DNA of 64,000 bases, from positions 1 to 64,000 of the forward strand of contig NZ_JAAKZF010000016.1 in NCBI RefSeq assembly GCF_011045125.1, read 5' to 3'. Origin of the DNA: Allomesorhizobium camelthorni (GTDB taxonomy: Bacteria; Pseudomonadota; Alphaproteobacteria; Rhizobiales; Rhizobiaceae). The notes beneath the pieces are model-generated. The model was not told where the DNA came from. It ran no database searches and worked only from the letters and a program-made list of their open reading frames with translations. Made by a program: the position numbers and the translations under genes. Positions 20,345-29,741 of this stretch are shown piece by piece (position 1 is the first letter of the stretch; each line of letters opens with the position of its first letter).

Positions 20345-21637
20345 TCAGACCGCGAGTTTGCGGATACCGGGATCGCTTCCGGTAAGCGCCTCGCGGATCG
20401 CCTCATAGGGCGCCAGCGTACCGACCGGCCCGACCGCGGTGACGGTCGGCTTGGTCGAAAACAGCCGCGACGACAGATCCCTCAGCCGCTCGACCGTAAG
20501 CGCCGAAAGCCGTTCCATGAGCTCGTCCTTGCCGATCGGCCGGCCGAACAGCAGCATCTGGCGGGCGATTTGCGAGGCGCGGCTGGCGGGACTCTCGGCT
20601 GACATGATCAGGCCGGCGCGGTATTGCGCGCGGGCCCTGTCGAGTTCCTCCTGCAGGATCTCGTCGCCGGATTTCTGCAGTTCCGAAATGATCACGGGAA
20701 CCAGCTCGGCTATGTCGCTCTGGCCGGTGGCGGCATGAACGCCGAAAATGCCGGTGTCGGAAAATCCCCAGTGGAAAGCATAGACCGAATAGCAGAGGCC
20801 GCGTTTCTCACGCACCTCCTGGAACAGCCGCGAAGACATGCCGCCGCCGAGGATCATCGACAGCACCTGCGAGGCGTAGAAGTCGCGCACATGATAGGCG
20901 CGGCCTTCGAAGCCGAGCACGATCTGCGCGTCCATGAGGTCGCGCTGCTCGCGAAAATCTCCGCCGACATATTGCGCATATTGCGGCAGCACGCTGTCGG
21001 ACTTCGACCGGAAGGTTCCGAGCCGCTTCTCGACTTCCCGGACAAACACGTCGTGCTTGATGTCGCCGGCCGCCACGACGACCATGTCGTCGGCGCCGTA
21101 CTGCCGCTCCATGAAGGCGTGAAGCTGGGCGGAGGTGAAGGATTTGACGGTTTCCGGAGTGCCGAGGATGGAACGGCCGATGGTCTGGTGGCGGTAGGCC
21201 GTCTCGGTGAAGCGGTCGAAGACCACGTCGTCCGGCGTATCGTGGGCGGCGCCGATTTCCTGCAGGATCACATGCTGCTCGCGCTCGAGTTCGTCCGGAT
21301 CGAATTCGGAATCCTGGAGGATGTCGGAGAGGAGATCGATGGCGAGCGGCGCGTCGTCGGCGAGCACGCGAGCGTAGAAGGATGTCGTCTCAACGCTGGT
21401 GGCGGCGTTGATTTCGCCGCCAACGTCCTCGATTTGCGAAGCGATCTCGAAGGCGCTTCTCGTGCTGGTCCCCTTGAACGCCATGTGTTCGAGGAGGTGA
21501 GCCATTCCATGTTCGTCATCGCGTTCGTTGCGGGCCCCGGATTTGACCCACACGCCCAATGCGACGGATTCGATGCTTGGAAGGGTTTCGGTGGCGACTG
21601 TCAGGCCGTTCGACAGACGGCTTACCTCAACACCCAT
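20345..21637 (-). CDS. M16 family zinc metallopeptidase (processing-peptidase-like)
   Basis: A 430-residue insulinase-family peptidase similar to the beta subunit of mitochondrial processing peptidase and to bacterial PqqL/YmxG-type enzymes. The inverted zinc motif His-x2-Glu-His is at residues 47-51 (MAHLLEHMAFKGT), with a distal glutamate about 75 residues on (EREQHVILQEI). The glycine-rich loop LGGGMSSRLFQEVREKRGLCYSV of the C-terminal half is also typical. Only one M16 subunit is encoded here. It lies 11 bases after thrC, an order common in rhizobia. Confidence 0.95.
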   Translation of the reverse strand: MGVEVSRLSNGLTVATETLPSIESVALGVWVKSGARNERDDEHGMAHLLEHMAFKGTSTRSAFEIASQIEDVGGEINAATSVETTSFYARVLADDAPLAIDLLSDILQDSEFDPDELEREQHVILQEIGAAHDTPDDVVFDRFTETAYRHQTIGRSILGTPETVKSFTSAQLHAFMERQYGADDMVVVAAGDIKHDVFVREVEKRLGTFRSKSDSVLPQYAQYVGGDFREQRDLMDAQIVLGFEGRAYHVRDFYASQVLSMILGGGMSSRLFQEVREKRGLCYSVYAFHWGFSDTGIFGVHAATGQSDIAELVPVIISELQKSGDEILQEELDRARAQYRAGLIMSAESPASRASQIARQMLLFGRPIGKDELMERLSALTVERLRDLSSRLFSTKPTVTAVGPVGTLAPYEAIREALTGSDPGIRKLAV

Positions 21638-21648
21638 ATAGATACTCC

Positions 21649-23046
21649 CTAACGCGCCGCCCGCGTGAGGCGGCCAATATGATCTTCCACCGATTTAAGG
21701 TCGGATGGCAACACCGTGTACATTTCTTCACGCTCCATCAGCCCCGAGAGCCATTCAGGCAGCGCGGGCGTGACACCACAGGCTTCCTTTACGGCGGACG
21801 GAAACTTTGCCGGATGCGCGGTCCCCAAGACAATCATAGGCACATCGCCCGCCGCATGCAAATTGGCGACATGCATGCCGGTAGCGGTATGTGGATCGAG
21901 CAGGTAGCCGCTGCCGGCGAGCGTGGCCCGGATCGTCGCGGCGGCCTCGCCCATCGAAGCGCGGCCTGCGTCGAACTCGGCGCGTATCGAGGCCAGCGCT
22001 GCTTCGCCGATGGTGAAGGCGCCCGACTGTTTCAGGCTGCCCATGTAGCGCCGGACCGAGACCGGATCGCGGCCGGACGCCTCGAAAAGCAGCCGCTCGA
22101 AATTGGACGAGACCTGGATGTCCATCGACGGCGAGGTGGTCGCGACGACGCCGCCCATCCGGTATTCGCCGGTTTCGAGCGTGCGGACAAGGATGTCGTT
22201 GTCGTTGGTGGCGATCACCAGGCGCTCGATGGGCAGGCCCATGCGCTTGGCCGCATAGCCGGCGAAAATGTCGCCGAAATTGCCGGTGGGCACCGTGAAG
22301 GAAACGGGCCGATCCGGCGCGCCGAGCGACAGCGCGGAGGAGAAATAATAGACGATCTGGGCCATGATGCGGGCCCAGTTGATCGAGTTGACGGCCGACA
22401 GCGAGACGCGATCACGGAAGCCGTGGTCGTTGAACATGTCTTTGACCAGGTTTTGGCAATCGTCGAAATTGCCTTCGATGGCGAGCGCATGGACGTTCGA
22501 GGCGGTGGAAGTCGTCATCTGCCGCTGCTGTACGGGCGAGACGCGCCCATGCGGGAACAGCACGAACATGTCGGTGCGATCACGGCCTGCAAAGGCATCG
22601 ATCGCCGCGCCGCCGGTATCGCCGGAGGTGGCAGCGCCGATCGTGGCGCGCTGGCCGCGTTCGGCCAGCACATGGTCCATCAGCCGCGCCAGCAACTGCA
22701 TCGCCACATCCTTGAACGCCAGTGTCGGCCCGTGGAAAAGCTCGAGGACGAAGGCGTTCGAGTCGGTCTGGACCAGCGGGCAGATCGCCTCATGGCGGAA
22801 CGTGGCGTAGGCCTCGCGAACGATTTTCGCGAACACCGCGTCTGGGATTTCGCCGCCCAGGAACGGAGTGAGCAGTCTGATCGCCAGGTCGGGATAGGCA
22901 AGGCCGCGCATGGCTCGGATCTCGGCCTGGCTGAACTCCGGCCACCGGTCGGGAATATAAAGTCCGCCATCGCGCGCCAGTCCGGCAAGCACCGTGTCCG
23001 AAAAGCCGAGTGCGGGCGCTTCCCCGCGGGTGCTGACATAGCGCAT
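21649..23046 (-). CDS. thrC: Threonine synthase
   Basis: A PLP enzyme of 465 residues that converts O-phosphohomoserine, the ThrB product, to threonine. The PLP lysine is Lys112 in FHGPTLAFKDVAMQ. GAATSGDTGGAAIDAF is the phosphate loop, and TVPTGNFGDIFAGY lies in the middle. The length fits the long (fungal/E. coli type) form. Two ATGs are six bases apart: GGACGG lies at zero distance from 23052 and six bases from 23046, so 23046 (MRYVSTRGEAP) is the likelier start. First gene of a four-gene minus-strand run. Confidence 0.96.
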   Translation of the reverse strand: MRYVSTRGEAPALGFSDTVLAGLARDGGLYIPDRWPEFSQAEIRAMRGLAYPDLAIRLLTPFLGGEIPDAVFAKIVREAYATFRHEAICPLVQTDSNAFVLELFHGPTLAFKDVAMQLLARLMDHVLAERGQRATIGAATSGDTGGAAIDAFAGRDRTDMFVLFPHGRVSPVQQRQMTTSTASNVHALAIEGNFDDCQNLVKDMFNDHGFRDRVSLSAVNSINWARIMAQIVYYFSSALSLGAPDRPVSFTVPTGNFGDIFAGYAAKRMGLPIERLVIATNDNDILVRTLETGEYRMGGVVATTSPSMDIQVSSNFERLLFEASGRDPVSVRRYMGSLKQSGAFTIGEAALASIRAEFDAGRASMGEAAATIRATLAGSGYLLDPHTATGMHVANLHAAGDVPMIVLGTAHPAKFPSAVKEACGVTPALPEWLSGLMEREEMYTVLPSDLKSVEDHIGRLTRAAR

Positions 23047-23174
23047 CGTCATCCGTCCATTGTGGTGACCGCCAGACGCCGGGCGGCAAGCCTGTGAAAA
23101 TCCGCGCCCGTCAGTCGCATTTTTGCCGCGCGGTTGCTATAGACGGCCTGCGTTTTGAAGGGGATGTGCGGCAT

Positions 23175-23753
23175 ATGGAGTTTCGATTGAACAATAGTCG
23201 TTTTATCAAGGGGTTCGCATTTTCCGGCTTTATCCTTGCCGTCGCGGGTTGCCAATCGGGCGACAACGGCAACGTCCTGAACGTCGGGGGAAACAACAAG
23301 GCCGCGGCCGAGCCAAAAGTGCTCGAAAGCGAACTGCGCGCCTATTGCCCGCTGGTGACGCTGCGCGAAGGCACCGCCTATTTCAATACCTACGCCAAGG
23401 GCGGCCAGGACGATCCGACCAAGGTGCTCTATCAGGCTTCCATCACCGACGTGACCCGCACCTGCAGCAACGCCGGCGGAACGATGACTATCAATGTGGC
23501 GGTCGCCGGCAAGGTTGTCCCGGGCCCGGCCGGAGCGCCGGGCAATGTCACCATGCCGATCCGCGTCGCGGTCATCCGCGGCGACGAAGTGCTTTACTCG
23601 CAACTGCACAAGCACCAGGTCGCGGTCGGCCACGCCTCCGCCGCCACGCAGTTCGTCTTCAACGACCAGAGCGTCAGCTTCCCGGCCCCGCAGGGAACGG
23701 ATGTGCAGGTTTTCGCCGGCTATGACGAAGGCCCGCCGAAGAAGCAGCAGTAA
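23175..23753 (+). CDS. Conserved outer-membrane-type lipoprotein
   Basis: A 192-residue protein with a lipoprotein signal: hydrophobic segment followed by LAVAGCQSG, with the acylated cysteine at position 26. The mature part contains ELRAYCPLVTLREGTAYFNTY, ITDVTRTCSNAGGTMTINVAVAGKVV and a C-terminal FNDQSVSFPAPQGTDVQVFAGYDEGPP. This is a conserved hypothetical in Mesorhizobium relatives and I know of no assigned function. An in-frame start further up (23094) would put a charged stretch before the signal, so ATG 23175 is used. It is divergent from thrC. Confidence 0.85.
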   Translation: MEFRLNNSRFIKGFAFSGFILAVAGCQSGDNGNVLNVGGNNKAAAEPKVLESELRAYCPLVTLREGTAYFNTYAKGGQDDPTKVLYQASITDVTRTCSNAGGTMTINVAVAGKVVPGPAGAPGNVTMPIRVAVIRGDEVLYSQLHKHQVAVGHASAATQFVFNDQSVSFPAPQGTDVQVFAGYDEGPPKKQQ

Positions 23754-23796
23754 GCGGCCGTTCGATAATTCCACTCTGGCGGGCATCTGACGCAGG

Positions 23797-24483
23797 TTAC
23801 GCGTCCGACCATTCCGACAGCGCCAGGAGCACGCTGCGGAAATCCGCCCAGCGGCGGATGACGGTCTCGGCGCCGGCTTCTGTCAGCACGTCGGCGTGAC
23901 CCGGGTAACTGTGCGCCGCGCCGGTAAAGCCGATGACGCGCATGCCGGCGGCCTTGGCGCCGGCAATGCCGTGGACCGAATCCTCGATGACGAAAGTGTT
24001 CGCCGGGTCGGCGTTCATCGAGGCCGCGGCATGCAGGAAGACGTCCGGCGCCGGCTTCGGCTTCATCACCTCCTTGCCGCACGAGGAGAAGACGCTACCG
24101 TTGAAGAGCGGCAGAAGCATCGTTTTCGTCAGCATGATATCGAGCCGCTCGGGCTTCGAATTGGAACAGATGCAGCGCTTGCCCGAAACCGCGGCGACCG
24201 CCTCGCGCGCGCCTTCGATGATGCGGACCTCGGCCTGAAGGCGACGGTCGACCAGTTCCTCCGCGCGGCCGATCAGCGATGCCTGGAAGGGGATCTGCGA
24301 CTGCTCCTCGATGCGCAGCATGATGTCCTTGAAGGTCAACCCGGCATAGACTTCCGACAGTTCTTCGCCGGAAATCTCGTAGCCGGCTTCGGTCAAAAGC
24401 TCGGCTTCGACACGCGCGGCGATGACTTCCGAATCGACGAGAACGCCGTCGCAATCGAAAATGACGAGATCAGGCTGGGTCAT
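23797..24483 (-). CDS. HAD-IA family hydrolase
   Basis: A 228-residue phosphatase of the haloacid dehalogenase superfamily, subfamily IA with the phosphoglycolate phosphatase/beta-phosphoglucomutase type cap. Nucleophile and acid/base are Asp10 and Asp12 (VIFDCDGVLVDSE); the second motif is CICSNSKPERL, the lysine loop KPKPAPDVFLHAA, and the acidic motif VIEDSVHGIAGAKAAGM. The substrate is not evident. The frame is open further upstream, but the family begins at MTQPDLVIFDCDG. It is convergent with the lipoprotein gene. Confidence 0.92.
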   Translation of the reverse strand: MTQPDLVIFDCDGVLVDSEVIAARVEAELLTEAGYEISGEELSEVYAGLTFKDIMLRIEEQSQIPFQASLIGRAEELVDRRLQAEVRIIEGAREAVAAVSGKRCICSNSKPERLDIMLTKTMLLPLFNGSVFSSCGKEVMKPKPAPDVFLHAAASMNADPANTFVIEDSVHGIAGAKAAGMRVIGFTGAAHSYPGHADVLTEAGAETVIRRWADFRSVLLALSEWSDA

Positions 24484-24597
24484 GGCAATCCGGAAAAATT
24501 GGGGAAACAACGCCGAAGGCGGTCGCGGCGCGGCATACACCATCATCGCCGCGACGGCAAATTCCGGACCCGCTTCATTAAATATTTACGCGAAACG

Positions 24598-25775
<1,178 letters not shown>

Positions 25776-25818
25776 GTTCTCGTGAGCTAATCAGGTTTAC
25801 CGATGGGCCGGGCTCCAG

Positions 25819-26430
25819 TCACCGGCTGATCCCGAAACGCTCGAGGTCCTCCTCGAGCGTTTTGGCATTCTGGAACAGCACGGCCTGCCAGCCGGCAGCC
25901 TTCGCGCCATCGACGTTCTTCTGGCTGTCGTCGATGAAGATCGTGGCTGAAGGGTCGAGGCCGAAGGCGGCGGCATGGTGGTCGTAGATGCCGCGTTCAG
26001 GCTTGATCATGCCAATCTCGCCGGAAACCGTAGTGCCGCGCGGACGGTCGAGAAACGGGAAGCGCTGGCGTGCTTCACGGAACGTGTCGGCGGCGAAATT
26101 GGTCAACATCGTAACATCGTGGCCGTCATCGATAAGCCTCTCCATGACATGAACGCTGTCTTCATAGGCGTACGGGACCATTTCGTGCCAATGAAGGCGG
26201 AAATTGCGGATGTTATCGGCGTGGTCCGGATGGGCGTCGATCAGAAGCTGCTCGGCTTCCTCCCAGGTCCGTCCGCGGTCCTGTTCGATGTTCCAGTCGT
26301 GCGTGCAGATATTGTCGAAGAACCAGCGGCGCTCTTCCGGGTCTGGAATGAGCCTGCTGAACGGCAGATCGGGATCGTAGTGCAGCAGTACCTTGCCTAT
26401 GTCGAAGACGATATGTCGGATTTCGCTCAT
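25819..26430 (-). CDS. HAD family hydrolase (YihX-like)
   Basis: A 203-residue HAD protein starting MSEIRHIVFDIGKVLLHYD. The nucleophile is Asp10, but the usual second aspartate is Gly12, as in the YihX/epoxide-hydrolase N-domain group (FDxGxVL). Later motifs are MLTNFAADTFREA, the lysine in IGMIKPERGIYDH and FIDDSQKNVDGAKAAGW. YihX-type enzymes remove phosphate from small substrates such as glucose-1-phosphate; the substrate here is unknown. The ATG overlaps the mutY stop by four bases (26427-26430), so it is translated together with mutY. Confidence 0.92.
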   Translation of the reverse strand: MSEIRHIVFDIGKVLLHYDPDLPFSRLIPDPEERRWFFDNICTHDWNIEQDRGRTWEEAEQLLIDAHPDHADNIRNFRLHWHEMVPYAYEDSVHVMERLIDDGHDVTMLTNFAADTFREARQRFPFLDRPRGTTVSGEIGMIKPERGIYDHHAAAFGLDPSATIFIDDSQKNVDGAKAAGWQAVLFQNAKTLEEDLERFGISR

Positions 26431-27530
26431 ACATGCCTCGCTGGATTGTCGCGTCGCGCCCTGGTCGCGCCGGGTATCGCAGCCTCGATTACCTTTTTCA
26501 TGACGGTCGGCAAGGCCTCGCCGGAAATTCCCGCTGCCGGCGACCAGCGATGGCCGGCAGGCGCCGCTTTGTCGCCGGCGCTGGCGCGGTAGACATGGAG
26601 CTCGAGTGCGAAATGCGTGAAGACATGCGCGATACTGCCGGCGTGCTGCCAGTCGGCGGCGAATGGGGCGGATTTTGCGCTGGTATCGCCGTCGATGCGC
26701 GCCGTCCAGCCGGTTGTCGGGACTTCGCTCATGCCGCCGAGCAGCCCCTTGTCCGGGCGCGTGCGCAGAAGGATCGCGCCATCGTTCCGGATGGCGACGA
26801 AGGCAGCGCCGCGCCGCCTTGGCTTTTCGGTCTTTTCGGCACGGGCCGGCAGCAATTCGGGATCGCCGGAGAGGATAACGCGGCAATCTTCCCGGATCGG
26901 GCAGAGCATGCAGCGCGGCCGCCGGGGTGTGCAGATCGTCGCACCGAGATCCATCATTGCCTGCGCGAAGTCTCCGGGACGCGCGGCCGGAACCAGCTTT
27001 TCGACGCTGGCGCGTATCTCCGGCTTCGCCTCGGGCAATGGCGTGCGGATTTCGAACAGCCGCGTTATGACGCGCTCGACATTGCCGTCGACGACCGCCG
27101 CCGGGCGGTTGAATGCGATCGCCGAGATTGCCGCCGCCGTATAGGCGCCGATGCCGGGTAGCTTGCGCAATTCGTCTTCGGTGCCGGGGAAGCCGCTGGG
27201 AAAGGTCGCTACGATATCGGCACAGGCTTTCAAATTGCGGGCGCGAGAATAATAGCCGAGCCCAGCCCAAGCCTTCATGATGTCTTCGTTTTCAGCGGCC
27301 GCAAGCGCTTTGACGTCCGGCCATTTTTCCAGAAATGCGCGGAAATACGGCTTGACCGCCTCGACGGTCGTCTGCTGCAGCATGATCTCGGAAAGCCAGA
27401 CCCGGTAGGGATCGGGCCGCCCGCCCGACGCAAGATCGCGCGGCGCCAGGCGCCAGGGCAGTTCGCGATGGTTGGCGTCATACCAGTCGAGCAAGCGGCT
27501 GGCGATGTTGGGCACAGGCAATATGGTCAT
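26427..27530 (-). CDS. mutY: A/G-specific adenine glycosylase
   Basis: A 367-residue base-excision repair enzyme that removes adenine opposite 8-oxoguanine. Catalytic Glu48 (WLSEIMLQQT) and Asp148 (AAVVDGNVERV) are in place, the helix-hairpin-helix is LPGIGAYTAAA, and the 4Fe-4S cluster cysteines are at 200, 207, 210 and 216 (Cys-x6-Cys-x2-Cys-x5-Cys). The C-terminal part is the MutT-like lesion-reading domain with HVFTHFALEL. It begins 7 bases after the tumA-like gene and overlaps the HAD gene, so all four genes may share a transcript. Confidence 0.96.
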   Translation of the reverse strand: MTILPVPNIASRLLDWYDANHRELPWRLAPRDLASGGRPDPYRVWLSEIMLQQTTVEAVKPYFRAFLEKWPDVKALAAAENEDIMKAWAGLGYYSRARNLKACADIVATFPSGFPGTEDELRKLPGIGAYTAAAISAIAFNRPAAVVDGNVERVITRLFEIRTPLPEAKPEIRASVEKLVPAARPGDFAQAMMDLGATICTPRRPRCMLCPIREDCRVILSGDPELLPARAEKTEKPRRRGAAFVAIRNDGAILLRTRPDKGLLGGMSEVPTTGWTARIDGDTSAKSAPFAADWQHAGSIAHVFTHFALELHVYRASAGDKAAPAGHRWSPAAGISGEALPTVMKKVIEAAIPGATRARRDNPARHV

Positions 27531-27537
27531 CGACAGT

Positions 27538-27897
27538 CTACGCAGCTATGTCCACAGCCATTTCCGCCGTGATGCGCGACCACGGCACGCTTATCTTTCC
27601 GTCGGCTCGCTCGATCAGGCCGGCATCGATGAGCGCCGTCACGTCGGCATGAACGCCGCGATAGTCGCGTGCGAGCAGTTGCGACAACGCACGGATCGAC
27701 GAAGGGCCATTCGCCCGCAATGTCCGAAGAAGTGTCCAGCGGTTGGGGGTCAACACCTTCAACAGCAGTTCCATGCTTTCGAAGGAAATGGAGGCGGACT
27801 CGGCCGCGCGATCGCCAGCGTCGAGACGCTTGGCCATTTCCAAAGCACTGTTGAAGAAATCGTCCACGCTTTCGATGTGAATCCTAACCTCGCTCAT
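27538..27897 (-). CDS. HTH antitoxin, TumA-like (COG4190 type)
   Basis: A 119-residue protein with a winged helix-turn-helix in its second half (LLKVLTPNRWTLLRTLRANG, then IRALSQLLARDYRGVHADVTALIDAGLIER), similar to the putative transcriptional regulators of COG4190. Such proteins occur as the antitoxin partner of TumE/DUF6516 toxins, and the gene here overlaps the TumE-like gene by 14 bases. It probably neutralises the toxin and represses the operon. The stop is 7 bases before mutY, so repression or readthrough could affect mutY expression. Confidence 0.82.
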   Translation of the reverse strand: MSEVRIHIESVDDFFNSALEMAKRLDAGDRAAESASISFESMELLLKVLTPNRWTLLRTLRANGPSSIRALSQLLARDYRGVHADVTALIDAGLIERADGKISVPWSRITAEMAVDIAA

Positions 27898-28183
27898 GCT
27901 TGATCTCCTTTTTCACATCGTTCCAAAAATCGGCAACCAACTGTTCCATCGTCACGAAAGCATACGACTCTTCCCGGTCGCGGTAGTGGCGGTGATCGCC
28001 TTTTCCTGTCTCATTGTCGTAGCCGATGATCCGCTCGCCCTTGCGCCCGTAGAAGAGCGAGTATTTCAGGCCATGCGGACGCTCGTCGGTCTGGTGGGGC
28101 AATTTCCAGATCCTGATCTGGACGATCATGCCATTGGCCAGGTCAAGTCTTCGATTTTGAAGGAGTATGGCCTGCCGCCTCAT
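27884..28183 (-). CDS. TumE/DUF6516 family toxin
   Basis: A 99-residue protein with the TumE-family signature: an N-terminal strand region (LDLANGMIVQIRIWKLP), HGLKYSLFYGRKGERIIGYDNETGKGDHRHY and a C-terminal helix (YAFVTMEQLVADFWNDVKKEI). The conserved Asp-Asn and the histidine-rich GKGDHRH loop are the likely active or binding region. Family members are toxins of two-gene modules, some carried by transposons. No good ribosome binding site is seen before ATG 28183. It is transcribed first, followed by the overlapping tumA-like gene. Confidence 0.83.
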   Translation of the reverse strand: MRRQAILLQNRRLDLANGMIVQIRIWKLPHQTDERPHGLKYSLFYGRKGERIIGYDNETGKGDHRHYRDREESYAFVTMEQLVADFWNDVKKEIKHERG

Positions 28184-28202
28184 ATGTAAGTCATGACATA
28201 TG
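28181..28202. promoter_or_regulatory. Palindrome at the tumE start, candidate autoregulation operator
   Basis: CATATGT (28181-28187) and ACATATG (28196-28202) form a perfect 7-bp inverted repeat around an 8-base spacer. It covers the tumE start codon and the bases upstream, where a TA operator would be expected. Confidence 0.4.
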
Positions 28203-28266
28203 TCGTAGCAACCATCAATTCCTCATACCGTATGGTCGTTTTCGTGCTGGGCTTGGTGCTCTATTC

Positions 28267-28280
28267 GGATAGAACTATCC
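28267..28280. promoter_or_regulatory. GGATAG-AA-CTATCC palindrome upstream of the DUF721 gene
   Basis: A perfect 6-bp inverted repeat with a 2-base spacer, 30 bases before the DUF721 start and in the divergent region with tumE. It could be an operator for either direction; no regulator is identified. Confidence 0.3.
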
Positions 28281-28309
28281 ACGGATCAATCGCGACAGAG
28301 GAGACGCAT

Positions 28310-28807
28310 ATGGCAGGGAAAAGGCCGAACGGCTATCCTGTTCCGGTCAGCGATCTCGCCTCGGAAATCCTCGATCCGGTGCTGCGCAAGCGAGCCGGCA
28401 TTTCGGTCGGCCTCGTCCAGTCCTGGGAAGAGATCGCCGGGCCGCGCCTGGCGCAAAACACGCGGCCGGAAAAAATCCAGTGGCCGCGGCGCATGCATGA
28501 AGACGATCCGTTCGAGCCGGCCGTCCTCGTCATCGCCTGCGAAGGTGCGGCGGCCCTGCATCTCCAGCACGAGACCGGCGAAATCATCAGCCGCGTCAAC
28601 GCGTTTCTCGGATTCAACGCGATAGGCCGCATCCGCATAGTGCAGAAGCCGCTCTCGTCGAAAGCAGGCGCTCCCAAACCTCGCCCTCGGCCTCTGACCG
28701 CGGGCGAAAAGGCCAGATTGTCGGGCACAGTCGAAAAAATCGAGGATGCCGGGCTTCGCGCTTCGCTCGAAAGGCTCGGCGCCACGATCGTCGGGACCAG
28801 GAAATAA
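28310..28807 (+). CDS. DUF721 domain-containing protein (DciA-like)
   Basis: A 165-residue protein of the DUF721 family (PF05258), to which the helicase-loading protein DciA belongs. Recognisable parts are LASEILDPVLRKRAGISVGLVQSWEEIAGPRLA and PAVLVIACEGAAALHLQHETGEIISRVNAFLG. In bacteria without DnaC, DciA interacts with the replicative helicase DnaB; whether this longer alphaproteobacterial form does so is inference. AGAGGAG at 28297-28303 gives an excellent ribosome binding site. It is followed by a DsbA-like gene and smc, a usual rhizobial order. Confidence 0.88.
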   Translation: MAGKRPNGYPVPVSDLASEILDPVLRKRAGISVGLVQSWEEIAGPRLAQNTRPEKIQWPRRMHEDDPFEPAVLVIACEGAAALHLQHETGEIISRVNAFLGFNAIGRIRIVQKPLSSKAGAPKPRPRPLTAGEKARLSGTVEKIEDAGLRASLERLGATIVGTRK

Positions 28808-28946
28808 CCTCCCGCAACTCGCGGTTTCGTGATCGCAGTTCCGGTTTTCCCGATTGGATTGGGGACTGCGATGCCTTATTTCGCGCGAAGTCTCGCTTTC
28901 TGGTGCATTCGCATCGCAACATCCCAACAGCAGCCAGGTGATTCGC

Positions 28947-29681
28947 ATGATCCGTTCCATTCCGCGCAGGACCGTCCTCTCTTCGCTGGTCGCGCTTTCG
29001 GCTGCTTTTGCGCTGGCCGCGTGCAGCGACAGCGGCGAGGACAAGGCGGCGGAAGCGGCAAAGCCCGCCGAGCCGGCAGCGCCTGCTGAAACCGCTGCTC
29101 CCGCCAAGCCGGCGGTCGCCGCGCCCCCTTCGCAGGGCACGGTCGACATGGCCAAGCTGCTCGAAGCCGGCGCGCTGCCGGAAAAGAGCCTCGGCAAGGA
29201 GGATGCGCCGGTCACAATCGTCGAATACGCCTCGATGACCTGCAGCCACTGCGCACGGTTCCACGAGACGACGTTTCCGGCGCTGAAGGAAAAATACATC
29301 GACACCGGGAAGGCGCGGTTGATCTTGCGCGAATTCCCGTTCGACCCGCGCGCCGAAGCAGGCTTCATGCTGGCGCGCTGCTCCAACGACAACTACTTCG
29401 CCATGGTCGACGTGCTGTTCAAGCAGCAGGAAGCCTGGGCAGGCGTCGAAAACGCCAAGGAAGCGCTGCTGCAGATCTCCAAGCTCGCCGGTTTTTCACA
29501 GGAGTCGTTCGAGGCCTGCTTGACGGACCAGAAGCTTCTGGAGGATGTGAGAGCGGTGAGGGCCCGTGGCGAAGCTGATTTCAAGGTCGACTCCACGCCG
29601 ACCTTCTTCATCAACGGCAACACCTATAAGGGGGCAATGTCGATTGAGGAAATGTCGGCGATTATCGACGGCATGCTCTGA
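28947..29681 (+). CDS. DsbA-family thiol-disulfide oxidoreductase, lipoprotein-like
   Basis: A 244-residue exported protein. The N-terminus ends in LAACSDSG with Cys26 as a lipobox cysteine, followed by an alanine/proline-rich linker (about residues 35-62). The thioredoxin-fold domain has the active site Cys99-Ser-His-Cys102 (ASMTCSHCARFH) and the cis-proline loop STPTFFINGN near the C-terminus. It should introduce or exchange disulfides in periplasmic proteins. AGGTG lies seven bases before the ATG. The gene sits 60 bases before smc on the same strand. Confidence 0.92.
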   Translation: MIRSIPRRTVLSSLVALSAAFALAACSDSGEDKAAEAAKPAEPAAPAETAAPAKPAVAAPPSQGTVDMAKLLEAGALPEKSLGKEDAPVTIVEYASMTCSHCARFHETTFPALKEKYIDTGKARLILREFPFDPRAEAGFMLARCSNDNYFAMVDVLFKQQEAWAGVENAKEALLQISKLAGFSQESFEACLTDQKLLEDVRAVRARGEADFKVDSTPTFFINGNTYKGAMSIEEMSAIIDGML

Positions 29682-29741
29682 TCTTTGTGCAGCTCTGGGG
29701 TGCAATGACCCCGGCCTGGCTGTGCGTGTCTGGCTGCGCCG

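Noticed and set aside
29697-29712. GGGGT-GCAATG-ACCCC hairpin between the DsbA-like gene and smc as a terminator.
   Set aside because: The stem is only five pairs and no T tract follows.
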